NCBI RefSeq assembly: GCF_015351405.1
Contig: NZ_JADKMY010000001.1
Span: 1,302,001-1,366,000 of the forward strand
Source of the DNA: Corynebacterium suicordis DSM 45110
GTDB lineage: Bacteria > Actinomycetota > Actinomycetes > Mycobacteriales > Mycobacteriaceae
Direction: 5' to 3'
DNA length: 64,000 bases
The position numbers were made by a program, and so were the translations under genes. Shown here one piece after another: positions 53,074 through 61,948 of this stretch. The notes under the pieces were generated by a model, which made no database searches, was not told the origin of the DNA, and saw nothing but the letters and a program-made list of their open reading frames with translations. Numbering within the stretch: the stretch's first letter is position 1; every line of letters starts with the position of its first letter.

Positions 53074-54361
53074 GCTGCAGGAACTCGGAATCCCCCTCGT
53101 CCCGCCCGCGCCGGCTGATTCCGCTTCGGAGACCCCAACACAGTCCCCCGCAGGCTCTTTCACCCCGGGTCTCACCACCGCCGCTCGCCTCCACCACCAG
53201 GCCATCAAGCTCACCTTCGTGCCCAACCAATACTGCAACTTGGGATGCAAGTACTGCTACCTCGGCGATCTCACGGAAAACCGGGATACCTACGATGATG
53301 TGGTGGCGCAGTTCCACCACATCGCCAGGCACCTCGAGCACCAAGGTATTTTGATCGATGCCCTACTTCTCCACGGTGCCGAGATCTCTCTTCTCCCCCA
53401 GCCCGTTCTCCGCGAGCTTTTCCGAGCTTATTTCGATTACCGCGAAACTTTCCGCGGCGAGCTCAAGGCTTTGCGCAGGCGCACCACCAGCCCGATTCAC
53501 ATCAAGACGAATCTCTATAACTTCCACGTTCTGCGGCCACTATACGAGGAGTTCCGGGTATCGATCTCCGGCAGCTTCGATTTACCGTTCTCACTGCACG
53601 AGGAACTGCGCGTCACCAAGAAGGGCAAGTCCACGCTCCAGCGCACGCGCGATAACGTGCTGTCGCTGGCCACCTACCCCTATGCCAAGGGAATCAGCTG
53701 CGTGGTGGGCACCCAGCACCTCGCTCGCATCGATGAGTTCATCGCGGATATCGAATGGCTGGATGCCCACAGCTTCGACATGTGCACAGATTTCTACATC
53801 ATGTTTGCCTATGACAGCGCAAACAGCCATTTCAAGTCCCAGCTGAGCCAAGCGCAGATGGTGGAGTTCCTGCACCGACTGCAGCAGCATTTCGCGGGCA
53901 CCAAGTTTGAGCGGGCCATTTACTACGAGTGGTTCAAGGAATTCACCCATGATTACTGCACCAGCCAGATCAATTGCGGCGCGAACAACTTCCTGGTGCA
54001 GAAAGACGGCGATGTTTACCCATGCCACCGTGGACAGGCCGAGCCTGACCTGAAGTTCGGAAACATCGTGGCTTTGGGAATGCCGGAACTGGTGAAAAGT
54101 GGCGTCGAAACAATCAGGAACTACGAGGCCAACAACGAGCCCCTCTCCCAGGAATGTCAGCAATGCGAGTGGTTCTACCTCTGCATGGCCGGCTGCCCCA
54201 TCGAGCGCAACAACACCCGAGGCAACCGCAGCTACACCTGTGCGCTGCAAAAAGACTCTACAAAGCTCAACCCAAGCGCTTCCCGCCGATGCCGGAGCGT
54301 TCACGGATGTTGGTTGATGAGTTCATTCGCGCTAATCAGCCGGATATCTATCAGGATTTAA
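53066..54361 (+). CDS. Radical SAM/SPASM protein (N-terminal part; frame broken near 54250)
   Basis: Radical SAM enzyme with the CxxxCxxC cluster motif CNLGCKYC at Cys57, Cys61 and Cys64, and a SPASM-type C-terminal cysteine set: Cys304 (INCGANN), Cys320 (YPCHR), Cys364 and Cys367 (ECQQCEW), LCMAGC, and Cys392 (YTCAL). This architecture is typical of peptide-modifying maturases acting on RiPP precursors with auxiliary Fe-S clusters. After Cys392 and two residues the frame becomes nonsense (KDSTKLNPSASRRC...), while the -1 frame continues with an uninterrupted 240-aa protein, so the intact protein is about 636 aa (53066-54975). Start at ATG 53066, overlapping the precursor stop. Confidence 0.8.
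   Translation: MAELQELGIPLVPPAPADSASETPTQSPAGSFTPGLTTAARLHHQAIKLTFVPNQYCNLGCKYCYLGDLTENRDTYDDVVAQFHHIARHLEHQGILIDALLLHGAEISLLPQPVLRELFRAYFDYRETFRGELKALRRRTTSPIHIKTNLYNFHVLRPLYEEFRVSISGSFDLPFSLHEELRVTKKGKSTLQRTRDNVLSLATYPYAKGISCVVGTQHLARIDEFIADIEWLDAHSFDMCTDFYIMFAYDSANSHFKSQLSQAQMVEFLHRLQQHFAGTKFERAIYYEWFKEFTHDYCTSQINCGANNFLVQKDGDVYPCHRGQAEPDLKFGNIVALGMPELVKSGVETIRNYEANNEPLSQECQQCEWFYLCMAGCPIERNNTRGNRSYTCALQKDSTKLNPSASRRCRSVHGCWLMSSFALISRISIRI
54248..54254 (+). other. Frameshift point CAAAAAG in the radical SAM gene
   Basis: In frame 0 the codons are CAA AAA GAC; slipping back one base on AAA gives ...QK-RLYKAQPKRFPPM, which continues naturally in the other frame. One missing A in an A5 run, a programmed -1 shift, or a sequencing error would all look like this. 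Confidence 0.7.
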
Positions 54362-54975
54362 GTGTCCCCCGGTTGATGAAATTCAACCCGGAGATTCTGG
54401 ATCCGGATAACGCGCTGCCCGCCCTGATCGAACGCGATCCCGTTCTGCAGGAGTTCTTCCGGCCAGGTGCCATCACCCTGGTGGTGGATGGCCAGGCGAT
54501 CGAGCTACATTCCAGCCACCTCTACGGATCCATGCCGCAGGTCACGCTGCGGCCGGATTCCCAGGTGTTCGTGAGCGTGGCGAAATCCTATTGGGCTCTC
54601 AACGGCGGGAACGATAGTTCCAACGCGGTGAAGGTGCAGCTGCTCAATGACACGCAGGTGGTTTATGGTGATGAGCAGCGCACCAAGATGTCACACATTG
54701 CCACGATGGATGCCTATCCCGCGCAGCTCATTGAACTCGCGGATGCTTATCTCTTGAATCTCCTCCCCTTCCTGCAGATGCATGCCCCCACGTTCCTCGA
54801 GGGTTTCGGCAACCTGCTGAGTATCACCACCCTGCGTGCCCGCGAGTACCACTACTCCAAGCACGGCAAGAACGCGTTCTACCATTTGGAGACCCTGAAC
54901 CTGCCGTTCCCGGAGTTCCGGTTTGCTTGGGAAGCCCAACCGGTGGCCCAGATGAAGCAACCAGATAATCTATAA
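54289..54975 (+). CDS. C-terminal part of the radical SAM protein in the -1 frame (or separate ORF)
   Basis: The frame is open from 54154; meaningful sequence begins at the shift site (RLYKAQPKRFPPMPERSRML) and runs to 54975. If translated separately it could begin at ATG 54289 (228 aa) or 54304. Content: FNPEILDPDNALPALIERDPVLQEFF, a beta-rich region (AITLVVDGQAIELHSSHLYG), and a helical end. No family recognised; in the intact protein it would be an unusual C-terminal extension after the SPASM domain, perhaps peptide- or partner-binding. Confidence 0.65.
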   Translation: MPERSRMLVDEFIRANQPDIYQDLSVPRLMKFNPEILDPDNALPALIERDPVLQEFFRPGAITLVVDGQAIELHSSHLYGSMPQVTLRPDSQVFVSVAKSYWALNGGNDSSNAVKVQLLNDTQVVYGDEQRTKMSHIATMDAYPAQLIELADAYLLNLLPFLQMHAPTFLEGFGNLLSITTLRAREYHYSKHGKNAFYHLETLNLPFPEFRFAWEAQPVAQMKQPDNL

Positions 54976-54978
54976 CTC

Positions 54979-56031
54979 ATGACTCCACTCGAGCCAGAGG
55001 CACTCACCGGCACCCGTTCGCGCACCTATAAGACGCGCCAGGTGACCGACGAGCAAGTAGCCTCCCCGGTGCACATCGCCATCGCGGTGTGGGAAGAAAA
55101 ATGGCTCTCCTCCCCGACTGGTTGGCGCACGGAGTGGGTGCTCGCCGTGAACCCGAAGGGTGGCAAGCCCTACATCAGCATGGGCACCACGGATGAGAAG
55201 GATCCCAATCCGCACATCCACCGCCAACTCGATTCAGAATTGAAGAAGCTGAAGCGGGCCAAGAAGGATGCGTGGATTGTAGTTGGCCGACGCCGCCTCA
55301 CCCTAGCCTCGCTCCTCACCAAGAACGGCTACTCTCTGACCGGCTCATTCTCGGAGAAGAACCGCGCCAGCGATAAGGCCTCTGAGATGCGGAGGAAGGG
55401 GGCCAAGGGGCTCACCCGGAAGGCAAAACGCGAAGGCGAAGCTCCCAAGGAAGTAGCCACCAAGGAAGTGGAAACCACGGAAACGCATTGGCTACCCAAT
55501 TCTTCTAAGAGTGCGAGCAAGGGTGGGTCTATTCGCATTTCCTGCGATGCCTCCTCGGACACGCAGAACAAGGGCACGATGTGTTTCGTGGCCTCCAACG
55601 GGGATTACCAACTGCGCACGCAGAACACTAAGGCATCCACGGATGAGCTGGAGCTGGAAACCATCACCCTGGCGCTGAAGTACCTGGTGCGCAACGGCGC
55701 GGAATCGGCGATTGTGGAATCAGATTCCATGGCGGCTCTGGAGGCGGCTGATTATGTGCGCCGCGGGGGTCGCACGCGCCGCATGTGGCGGGGCATTTCC
55801 TCCGGAGCTCGTGCCCGCTTTGATCAGGCATGGAAGGCTGCCGATGGCACGGTGGATGTAGAGCTGCGCCGCGTGTTCGGGCACGCGGGGGATCCTCTGA
55901 ATGAAGCAGCGGACAAGATTGCGTACATGGCTCTGCGCGCAATGCAACACCCAAAGAAGCAGGCCCAGCCCACATTAGACCGGGCCATTAATAAGTCAGT
56001 GGCCGCCGCAGCCCAAGCTGTGACGGCCTAA
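54979..56031 (+). CDS. RNase H-like protein with uncharacterised N-terminal domain
   Basis: 350 aa. The C-terminal half (about residues 185-325) has the RNase H fold: ISCDASSD (first Asp near residue 190), DELELETITLALKYL (Glu), AIVESDSMAAL (Asp) and GHAGDPLNEAADKIAYMA (last acidic site), so the acidic catalytic set looks complete. The first 170 residues contain a positively charged, WIVVGRRRLTLASLLTKNGYSLTG-type domain and a Lys-rich linker; not the usual hybrid-binding domain. It starts 3 bp after the radical SAM stop, which places an RNA-cleaving enzyme in the cassette. Stops 4 bp before the convergent cmk-der gene. Confidence 0.82.
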   Translation: MTPLEPEALTGTRSRTYKTRQVTDEQVASPVHIAIAVWEEKWLSSPTGWRTEWVLAVNPKGGKPYISMGTTDEKDPNPHIHRQLDSELKKLKRAKKDAWIVVGRRRLTLASLLTKNGYSLTGSFSEKNRASDKASEMRRKGAKGLTRKAKREGEAPKEVATKEVETTETHWLPNSSKSASKGGSIRISCDASSDTQNKGTMCFVASNGDYQLRTQNTKASTDELELETITLALKYLVRNGAESAIVESDSMAALEAADYVRRGGRTRRMWRGISSGARARFDQAWKAADGTVDVELRRVFGHAGDPLNEAADKIAYMALRAMQHPKKQAQPTLDRAINKSVAAAAQAVTA

Positions 56032-56035
56032 AAAC

Positions 56036-58507
56036 TTACTTCTTGCGCCCCCGCTTTTCGCGCACGCGCACGGCGATACGCACTGGGGAGCCCTCGAAAC
56101 CGAAGGTTTCGCGGAACTTGCGCTCGAGGAAGCGGCGGTAACCATGCTCCAGGAAGCCGGTGGTGAACAGAACAATCACCGGTGGCTTGGATGAAGCTTG
56201 CGTCGCAAACAACACACGAGGCAAACGGCCACCGCGCATTGGAGGTGGAGTCTCCGCGATCACGGCGCGCAGCCAAGTGTTCAGCTGGCCGGTGGTCACG
56301 CGCTGATCCCAGCTCTCCAGGGCTTCGATCATCGCAGGCTCTAGGCGCTGCAAAGCGCGCCCGGTCTTGGCGGAGATGTTCACGCGGCGTGCCCATGGCA
56401 CGTGTGCCAGCTGCAGCTCGATCTCGCGCTCCAGCAGGTCGCGGCGGTCTTCATCCACCAGATCCCACTTGTTATAGGCCACCACCAGCGCGCGTCCGGA
56501 ATCCAGGATCATGCGCAGCACGCGCTGATCCTGCTCGGCGATCTGCTCGGAGGCATCCACCAGGAAGATCACCACTTCCGCGGAATCAATCGCGGAACGG
56601 GTGCGCAGGGAGGCATAGAACTCGTGGCCACGGGCAGTCTTGGTCTTCTTGCGGATACCCGCGGTATCCACGAAGCGCCAGGTCTTTTCTTCCAGATCCA
56701 CGATGGAGTCCACTGGATCCACGGTGGTGCCGGCCACGTTGTCCACCACGGAGCGTTCCTCGCCCGTGATCTTGTTCAGCAAGGAGGACTTGCCCACATT
56801 CGGGCGACCCACCAGTGCCACGCGGCGCGGACCAGCCACGATGGATGCCTCGCGAGGCTTGTCCGGAAAGTCCTTCAGAACCTGATCCATCACGTCTGCG
56901 GCACCACGACCGTGCTGAGCAGAGACGGGGTATGGGTTGCCGAGACCGAGGGACCAGAACTCGGAGACATCCGCGTACTGGTTATCGGAATCGAACTTGT
57001 TGGCCACCAGCAGCACCGGCACCTCGGAGCGCAGCAGCTTGTGCGCGATCATCTCATCGGTGGAGGTGATGCCCACCTTGGTGTCCACCACGAACACGAT
57101 CACATCGGCGGTGGCCATGGCCACCTCTGCCTGGCGAGCGATAGCGCCGTGAATGCCCTTGGCATCCGCGTCCCAGCCGCCGGTGTCCTGCACCCAGAAG
57201 CGACGCCCGGTCCATTCTCCCAAGTAGGAGATGCGGTCGCGGGTCACGCCGGGGAAGTCTTCCACCACTGCTTCGCGGCGGCCGATAAAGCGGTTGACCA
57301 GCGTGGACTTGCCCACGTTTGGTCGGCCAACGATAGCTACCGTGCACAGGGCTTCCTGCTCCAGGCCATCTTCGCCGAACACGCCGAAGGCCGATTCAAC
57401 AGCGTCCCAGTCGGTGTTGGCATCGTCATTAGCCAGGAGGTCAAACTGCTCGGAGTCATCGCCTTCGATGAAGTAGCCATCGGAGAATTCCGGATCGGCG
57501 AATTCGCTGTCATCGAAGTCCTCCGGATCCTCGTCCAGATCTTCGGTGAGGTCTGCATCGAGATCCTCATCCATCTCAGCCTCGTTGGTGGTCTCGATCT
57601 CCGAGTCCAGCACCGGTTCATCGCGGACAGTTACGTGACCATCCGCGCCCACCACATTGCCGCCGCTGGTGCGGAACACCAGTGGCTCGAGGTCATCGTC
57701 TTCTTCGCGGTCTTCCTCGAGATCTTCTTCGAGGCGCAGGTCGGCCGGGTTATCTTCCGACGCCACCACGAGCTCAGAGAACTTCTCCAGCACCTCATCG
57801 ATGCTCAAATCTCCGGTGTCCAGCACCACGGCATCTTCCGCGGGCTTCAGCGGAGACACAGCGCGGGTGGAATCAGCTTCATCGCGGCGCTGCACATCGG
57901 CGAGCACCTCAGCCAGGTCCAGCTCAGCACCCTTGGCGGAATCCTGATCGAAGCGACGCTGCGCGCGGACTTCCGGGGCAGCTGTCATGAAGATCTTCAC
58001 GGGCGCATCGGGCAGCACTACCGTGCCGATATCCCGGCCTTCGACAACACAGCGACCAGCATCAAGAGCCATCGCGCGTTGGATGGCCACCAGGTTCTCG
58101 CGAACCTCGGGGATTGCGGCGACTGCGGAAACGTGGCTGGTGACTTCGGAACCGCGGATTTCGGCGGAGACATCTTCGCCATCCAGCAGAACTTCGGTAG
58201 ACGCAGGGTCTTCGTTGACCTGCAGGGGCAGTTCAGAGGTGGCGTCGATAATCCGGGAAACGGCTGCCTGATCCTGCGGATCAAAGGCCTCCATGTCAAT
58301 GCCCTGACGAAGAACGTGCAGGGTGGCGACGCGATACATCGCACCAGTGTCCAGGTATTTTGCGCCAGCTGCCTGGGCGATCAGACGGCAGACCGTGGAC
58401 TTTCCGGTGCCGGAGGGCCCATCGACGGCGAGGATCAGTCCGCCGTCTACGAGGTTATCTACCGTGGCGAGGTACGTGAGGTTGTTTTCGCTCATATCCC
58501 TATTCAT
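56036..58507 (-). CDS. cmk-der: Bifunctional cytidylate kinase / GTPase Der fusion
   Basis: 823 aa. Residues about 22-245 are cytidylate kinase ([21 protein letters not shown]-loop; [21 protein letters not shown]), which phosphorylates CMP/dCMP. A very acidic linker (about 250-390, [16 protein letters not shown] and similar) joins it to Der/EngA, with two GTPase domains: [14 protein letters not shown] near 396 and [14 protein letters not shown] near 570, each with its NKFD / NKWD motif, and a C-terminal KH-like domain. Der acts in 50S ribosomal subunit assembly. cmk and der are normally adjacent; here they are one frame. The linker holds a variant repeated word. Confidence 0.94.
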   Translation of the reverse strand: MNRDMSENNLTYLATVDNLVDGGLILAVDGPSGTGKSTVCRLIAQAAGAKYLDTGAMYRVATLHVLRQGIDMEAFDPQDQAAVSRIIDATSELPLQVNEDPASTEVLLDGEDVSAEIRGSEVTSHVSAVAAIPEVRENLVAIQRAMALDAGRCVVEGRDIGTVVLPDAPVKIFMTAAPEVRAQRRFDQDSAKGAELDLAEVLADVQRRDEADSTRAVSPLKPAEDAVVLDTGDLSIDEVLEKFSELVVASEDNPADLRLEEDLEEDREEDDDLEPLVFRTSGGNVVGADGHVTVRDEPVLDSEIETTNEAEMDEDLDADLTEDLDEDPEDFDDSEFADPEFSDGYFIEGDDSEQFDLLANDDANTDWDAVESAFGVFGEDGLEQEALCTVAIVGRPNVGKSTLVNRFIGRREAVVEDFPGVTRDRISYLGEWTGRRFWVQDTGGWDADAKGIHGAIARQAEVAMATADVIVFVVDTKVGITSTDEMIAHKLLRSEVPVLLVANKFDSDNQYADVSEFWSLGLGNPYPVSAQHGRGAADVMDQVLKDFPDKPREASIVAGPRRVALVGRPNVGKSSLLNKITGEERSVVDNVAGTTVDPVDSIVDLEEKTWRFVDTAGIRKKTKTARGHEFYASLRTRSAIDSAEVVIFLVDASEQIAEQDQRVLRMILDSGRALVVAYNKWDLVDEDRRDLLEREIELQLAHVPWARRVNISAKTGRALQRLEPAMIEALESWDQRVTTGQLNTWLRAVIAETPPPMRGGRLPRVLFATQASSKPPVIVLFTTGFLEHGYRRFLERKFRETFGFEGSPVRIAVRVREKRGRKK

Positions 58508-58549
58508 TGCCTTTCTTAATTGAAGCGTTGTGGCGAGATCAGGGATGCG

Positions 58550-59422
58550 TTACAGCCCCACGGCCTTATACAAACTTGCCAGTTCAGAGCGGTTGAGAGC
58601 GCGGACTGTGCCCGGCTTCTGCTCACCCAGCTGAACGGTGTGAATTTTGGTGCGCACCAGCGCGGATACTGGGTAGCCCAGTTCCTTGAGCATGCGGCGC
58701 ACGATGTGCTTGCGGCCTTCATGCAGCTCGATCTTCAGCAGAGACTTGCCCTGCCAGACGTCCACGATCTGCACGTTATCGGCGCGAGCGATGCCATCAT
58801 CCAGGTCCACACCATCTTTGAGTTCCTTGATGATGTTGCGGTTGACCTCGCCCAGCACGGTGGCCATGTAGGTCTTGGAGATGCCGTACTTGGGGTGCAT
58901 CAGGCGGTTGGCCAGCTCGCCATCGTTAGTGAGCAGCAACAGACCTTCGGTCTCGGCATCCAGCCTGCCGACATGGAAGAGGCCTTGCCCCTGCTTGAAG
59001 CGGACGTCGATGAGATCGCCCACGGAGGGGCGGCCCAGTTCATCCTGCATGGTGGAGTGCACACCACGTGGCTTGTTCAGGATGAAATACACGGTTTCAT
59101 CGTTGATCTGTACGCGGGTGCCATCCACGCGGACCACGTCTGCGATGGGGTCGATGCGCATGCCCATTTGCTGGACAATTTCGCCATTGACTTCCACACG
59201 GCCTGCGGCGATGAGCTTCTCGCTCATGCGGCGGCTGGCCACTCCTGCTCCGGCGAGAACCTTCTGCAGGCGGACTTTTTCTTGAGGGGAGGATTCGGCG
59301 GCTTCGGCCAATTCAGTCTCAGTGATGTGTTGACGTTTGGCCGGCTTGGCCTTGGACAGGAAGATTTCCGTGTCCTTGGCCTTTTTCTCCGGTGTGCCGT
59401 CTCGGCGAGCGGGGGTGTTCAT
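58550..59422 (-). CDS. rluB: rRNA pseudouridine synthase (RluB/RsuA family)
   Basis: 290 aa. An N-terminal charged segment (about 45 aa) precedes an S4 RNA-binding domain (VRLQKVLAGAGVASRRMSEKLIAAGRVEVNG) and the RsuA-type catalytic domain, with the Asp in FHVGRLDAETEGLLLLTNDG and ILNKPRGVHST. It isomerises a uridine in 23S or 16S rRNA. GAGGA is 7 nt before the start. It is followed by cmk-der in the conserved scpA-scpB-rluB-cmk-der order. Confidence 0.94.
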   Translation of the reverse strand: MNTPARRDGTPEKKAKDTEIFLSKAKPAKRQHITETELAEAAESSPQEKVRLQKVLAGAGVASRRMSEKLIAAGRVEVNGEIVQQMGMRIDPIADVVRVDGTRVQINDETVYFILNKPRGVHSTMQDELGRPSVGDLIDVRFKQGQGLFHVGRLDAETEGLLLLTNDGELANRLMHPKYGISKTYMATVLGEVNRNIIKELKDGVDLDDGIARADNVQIVDVWQGKSLLKIELHEGRKHIVRRMLKELGYPVSALVRTKIHTVQLGEQKPGTVRALNRSELASLYKAVGL

Positions 59423-59620
59423 TTATAGATCCTCACATGGAAAACATTGATACTCCCTGGGAGTCTAGCAGGGAATATGCCGTTTCCTATAGCCCGCATT
59501 TTTGTTCGTGGTATGCGGAGTGTGGCCGTGCCCAATGGCGGTGAGTTGAGGGGTGGGTACGGCGGCTTGTCTCTGGCCGCCAGCCGGGTGGTGAGTGTGT
59601 CTCTTTTCGACGCCGGGCGA
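59423..59620. other. Intergenic region between scpB and rluB
   Basis: About 200 bp that contains ACTCCC-T-GGGAGT (59452-59464), a short perfect inverted repeat, and an exact repeated word (59604-59614) just after scpB. Likely holds the rluB promoter; no gene seen. Confidence 0.5.
59604..59614 (-). repeat. Exact copy of the GGCGTCGAAAA repeated word
   Basis: Intergenic, 7 bp beyond the scpB stop codon. Confidence 0.7.
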
Positions 59621-60214
59621 TCAGTCGTCGATGTCTTCAATATTTGGCAGCAGCGGTGCCAGTTCGGGGAGCTGTTTGAGGGAATCCAGACCCAGCTGTT
59701 CCAGGAAAAGTTCCGTGGTGGAGTACAGGTGCGCGCCTCCGGTCTCCCCCACTTCAGCGATCAAACCACGCAGGTTCAGGGTGCGGATCACGCCATCACA
59801 GTTCACACCGCGCACGCTGGCAACCTGGGCGCGGGTGCACGGCTGGCGATAAGCAATCACCGCGAGGGTTTCCAGCGCTGCGCGAGATAGTCGCTGTTGC
59901 GTGCCATCCAGCAGTTTGGCTTCCACCACATCGGAGTTTGCCCGGCGGGTGAACAGACGCCACGCATCATCCTGTTCCCGCAGCTCAAAGCCGGATCCTC
60001 GCTGGGTGAACTCATCGGCGATCGTCTGCAGTTCCGCGCGGACCGCTTCCACGCTGATCAGTTCGGGGTCATCTGGAGTGCTTCCCGAGACCGCAGAAAG
60101 CACCCGGGCCAGATCCTCGGCCGTCACCGGCTCGTCTGACACCAGCAGCAAAGATTCCAGTCGGCTGCGCAGCAGGCTCACGGGCGTGTAATCAGCGGGA
60201 GAATTCACAGTCAA
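59621..60214 (-). CDS. scpB: Segregation and condensation protein ScpB
   Basis: 197 aa. Winged-helix partner that dimerises and joins ScpA and SMC in the condensin complex. Recognised by LRSRLESLLLVSDEPVTAEDLARVL, AALETLAVIAYRQPCTRAQVASVRGVNCDGVIRTL and GLIAEVGETGGAHLYSTTELFLEQLGL. Lies 20 bp after scpA in the same direction. Confidence 0.95.
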   Translation of the reverse strand: MTVNSPADYTPVSLLRSRLESLLLVSDEPVTAEDLARVLSAVSGSTPDDPELISVEAVRAELQTIADEFTQRGSGFELREQDDAWRLFTRRANSDVVEAKLLDGTQQRLSRAALETLAVIAYRQPCTRAQVASVRGVNCDGVIRTLNLRGLIAEVGETGGAHLYSTTELFLEQLGLDSLKQLPELAPLLPNIEDIDD

Positions 60215-60234
60215 AGTCCTTTAATTCCTGTCCT

Positions 60235-61050
60235 TTAGTTCCAGTTTGCAGCCGCAACCACAGCTGGGTCCACATCCACACCGGTCCATGCCACGGTCAT
60301 CTCTTCCAGCGCCTCGGCCTGCTCAATTCCGATCGCGCGCGCCTTGTAGAGCTCCAGCAACGCGAGGAACCGGCCAATCACCGTCATGGACAGCTCACAA
60401 TCCGCGGTCAGCGCGTGGAAACTGATCCATTGGTCAGCCCCGGCGATCTTCAACGTGGAAAGGATATGCCCGGCCTGCTCCGGTACGGACACCGCCACGG
60501 TGTGGATATGCCCCGTGTCCACGTCGGTGGGACGCGGGCGAAACACCGCCGCGGCCATCTGCGCGAAGCTCTCCGGAGTATGCCCCAGCTTCACCGGCGG
60601 CAGAAGATTCGAATGCTGTTCTTCCAGCGAGAGCTGCACGGGGAATCGCCGCGCGGCGTCGCGCTGCCACTGCGCGAAGATATCCGCCACGCCCTTGTAT
60701 GTTTTGTACTGCAGGAGCTTCGCAAACAGCAGGTCGCGTGATTCCAGCAGCGCCAGGTCTTCTTCGTCCTCCACCTCGCCTCGCGGCACCAGGCGGGCGG
60801 TTTTCAGGTCCAGGAGGGTCGACGCCACCACGAGGAACTCAGTCACCTCATCCAGATCCTCTGCGGAGTTAGATAGCCCGCGTGTGTACGCGATGAATTC
60901 ATCCGTCACGGTGGCCAAGGCAATCTCCGTGATATCCATTTTTCGGGAATGGATGAGCTGCAGCAGCAGATCAAAGGGGCCATCGAAATTAGCCAGAGCT
61001 ACCCGGAATCCGGGGAGTTCTGGCTGCTCGACGTGTTGGCTGGTGGTCAT
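60235..61050 (-). CDS. scpA: Segregation and condensation protein ScpA (kleisin)
   Basis: 271 aa. Kleisin that bridges SMC heads. N-terminal FRVALANFDGPFDLLLQLIHSRKMDITEIALATVTDEFIAYT, acidic middle (RGEVEDEEDLALLESRDLLFAKLLQYKTYKGVADIF) and a C-terminal winged-helix (SMTVIGRFLALLELYKARAIGIEQ). Start at ATG 61050, 10 bp after the parA stop; the longer open frame to 61158 overlaps parA and is not family-like. AAGCC precedes the start, so translation may depend on coupling with parA. Confidence 0.94.
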   Translation of the reverse strand: MTTSQHVEQPELPGFRVALANFDGPFDLLLQLIHSRKMDITEIALATVTDEFIAYTRGLSNSAEDLDEVTEFLVVASTLLDLKTARLVPRGEVEDEEDLALLESRDLLFAKLLQYKTYKGVADIFAQWQRDAARRFPVQLSLEEQHSNLLPPVKLGHTPESFAQMAAAVFRPRPTDVDTGHIHTVAVSVPEQAGHILSTLKIAGADQWISFHALTADCELSMTVIGRFLALLELYKARAIGIEQAEALEEMTVAWTGVDVDPAVVAAANWN

Positions 61051-61060
61051 GGATGGAGGC

Positions 61061-61948
61061 TTATGGCAGCTTGGCCACGCGCTCGATGACTTCCTTGGCC
61101 AGGTTTCGGTACTGCTCTGCTCCCTGGGAGGTCGGCGCCCAGGAATTAATGGGCTCACCTGCCACGGAGGTTTCGGGGAAGCGCACGGTTCGGGTGATCA
61201 CTGATTCAAAGACTTTGTCGCCGAACGCATCCACCAGACGATCCATGACCTCACGGGCGTGCAGGGTGCGGCGATCAAACATGGTCACCAAGATGCCCAG
61301 AGTTTCCAGCCGGAAGTTGAGACGATCGCGCACCTTCTCCACCGTGTCCATGAGCAGAGCCAGGCCACGCAGGGAGAAGTATTCGGATTCCACCGGGATG
61401 ATCACGGAGTCAGAGCAGCTCAGCGCGTTGACAGCCAGCAACCCAAGGGAAGGCTGGCAATCGATGATGATGATGTCATAATCCTTCATCACCGGACGCA
61501 GCGCGCGGGCCAAGGCCTGTTCACGTCCCACTTCGTTCACCAATTGAATCTCAGCTGCGGAGAGGTCAATATTGGCGGGCACCACATCCAGGTTGGTCAC
61601 CGAGGTGGTGTGCAGAGCATCGAAGATGGTGTTGCGGCTATCCACCAAGAGGTCATAGATGGTGACATCAAGATCATCGTGGTTGATTCCCAAACCTGCG
61701 GAAAGCGCACCTTGTGGATCCAGATCCACCAGCAGCACCTTGCGGCCGTATTCGGCCAGAGATGCGCCCAAGTTGATGGAGGAAGTGGTCTTACCCACTC
61801 CGCCCTTCTGATTACACATGGAGATGATGGTGGCCGGGCCGTGGGACTCCAAGGGCTGGGGATCCGGAAGTTCACGCCATGGTCGGCCGGTGAGTCCCAT
61901 TTGCTGCTCAGGCTTTGAGAACAGCGCATCTGATCCAGGCACCGTCAA
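61061..61948 (-). CDS. parA: ParA/Soj family ATPase next to scpAB
   Basis: 295 aa. Deviant Walker A CNQKGGVGKTTSSINLGASLAEYGRKVLLVDLDPQG begins near residue 45, with Walker B IIIDCQPSLGLLAVNA. The N-terminal 40 aa are hydrophilic. No ParB partner is adjacent, as for the M. tuberculosis Rv1708-type ParA, so it may serve condensin loading or another partitioning task rather than the oriC ParABS. The 155 bp to xerD carry its probable promoter. Confidence 0.92.
   Translation of the reverse strand: MTVPGSDALFSKPEQQMGLTGRPWRELPDPQPLESHGPATIISMCNQKGGVGKTTSSINLGASLAEYGRKVLLVDLDPQGALSAGLGINHDDLDVTIYDLLVDSRNTIFDALHTTSVTNLDVVPANIDLSAAEIQLVNEVGREQALARALRPVMKDYDIIIIDCQPSLGLLAVNALSCSDSVIIPVESEYFSLRGLALLMDTVEKVRDRLNFRLETLGILVTMFDRRTLHAREVMDRLVDAFGDKVFESVITRTVRFPETSVAGEPINSWAPTSQGAEQYRNLAKEVIERVAKLP

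Noticed and set aside
56402..58519. 705-codon rightward frame opposite cmk-der
   Set aside because: Antisense of a gene with clear GTPase and kinase motifs; no recognisable domains of its own.
59452..59464. Rho-independent terminator (ACTCCC-T-GGGAGT)
   Set aside because: Loop of one base cannot form a hairpin efficiently and there is no T-run; more likely a protein-binding site or chance.
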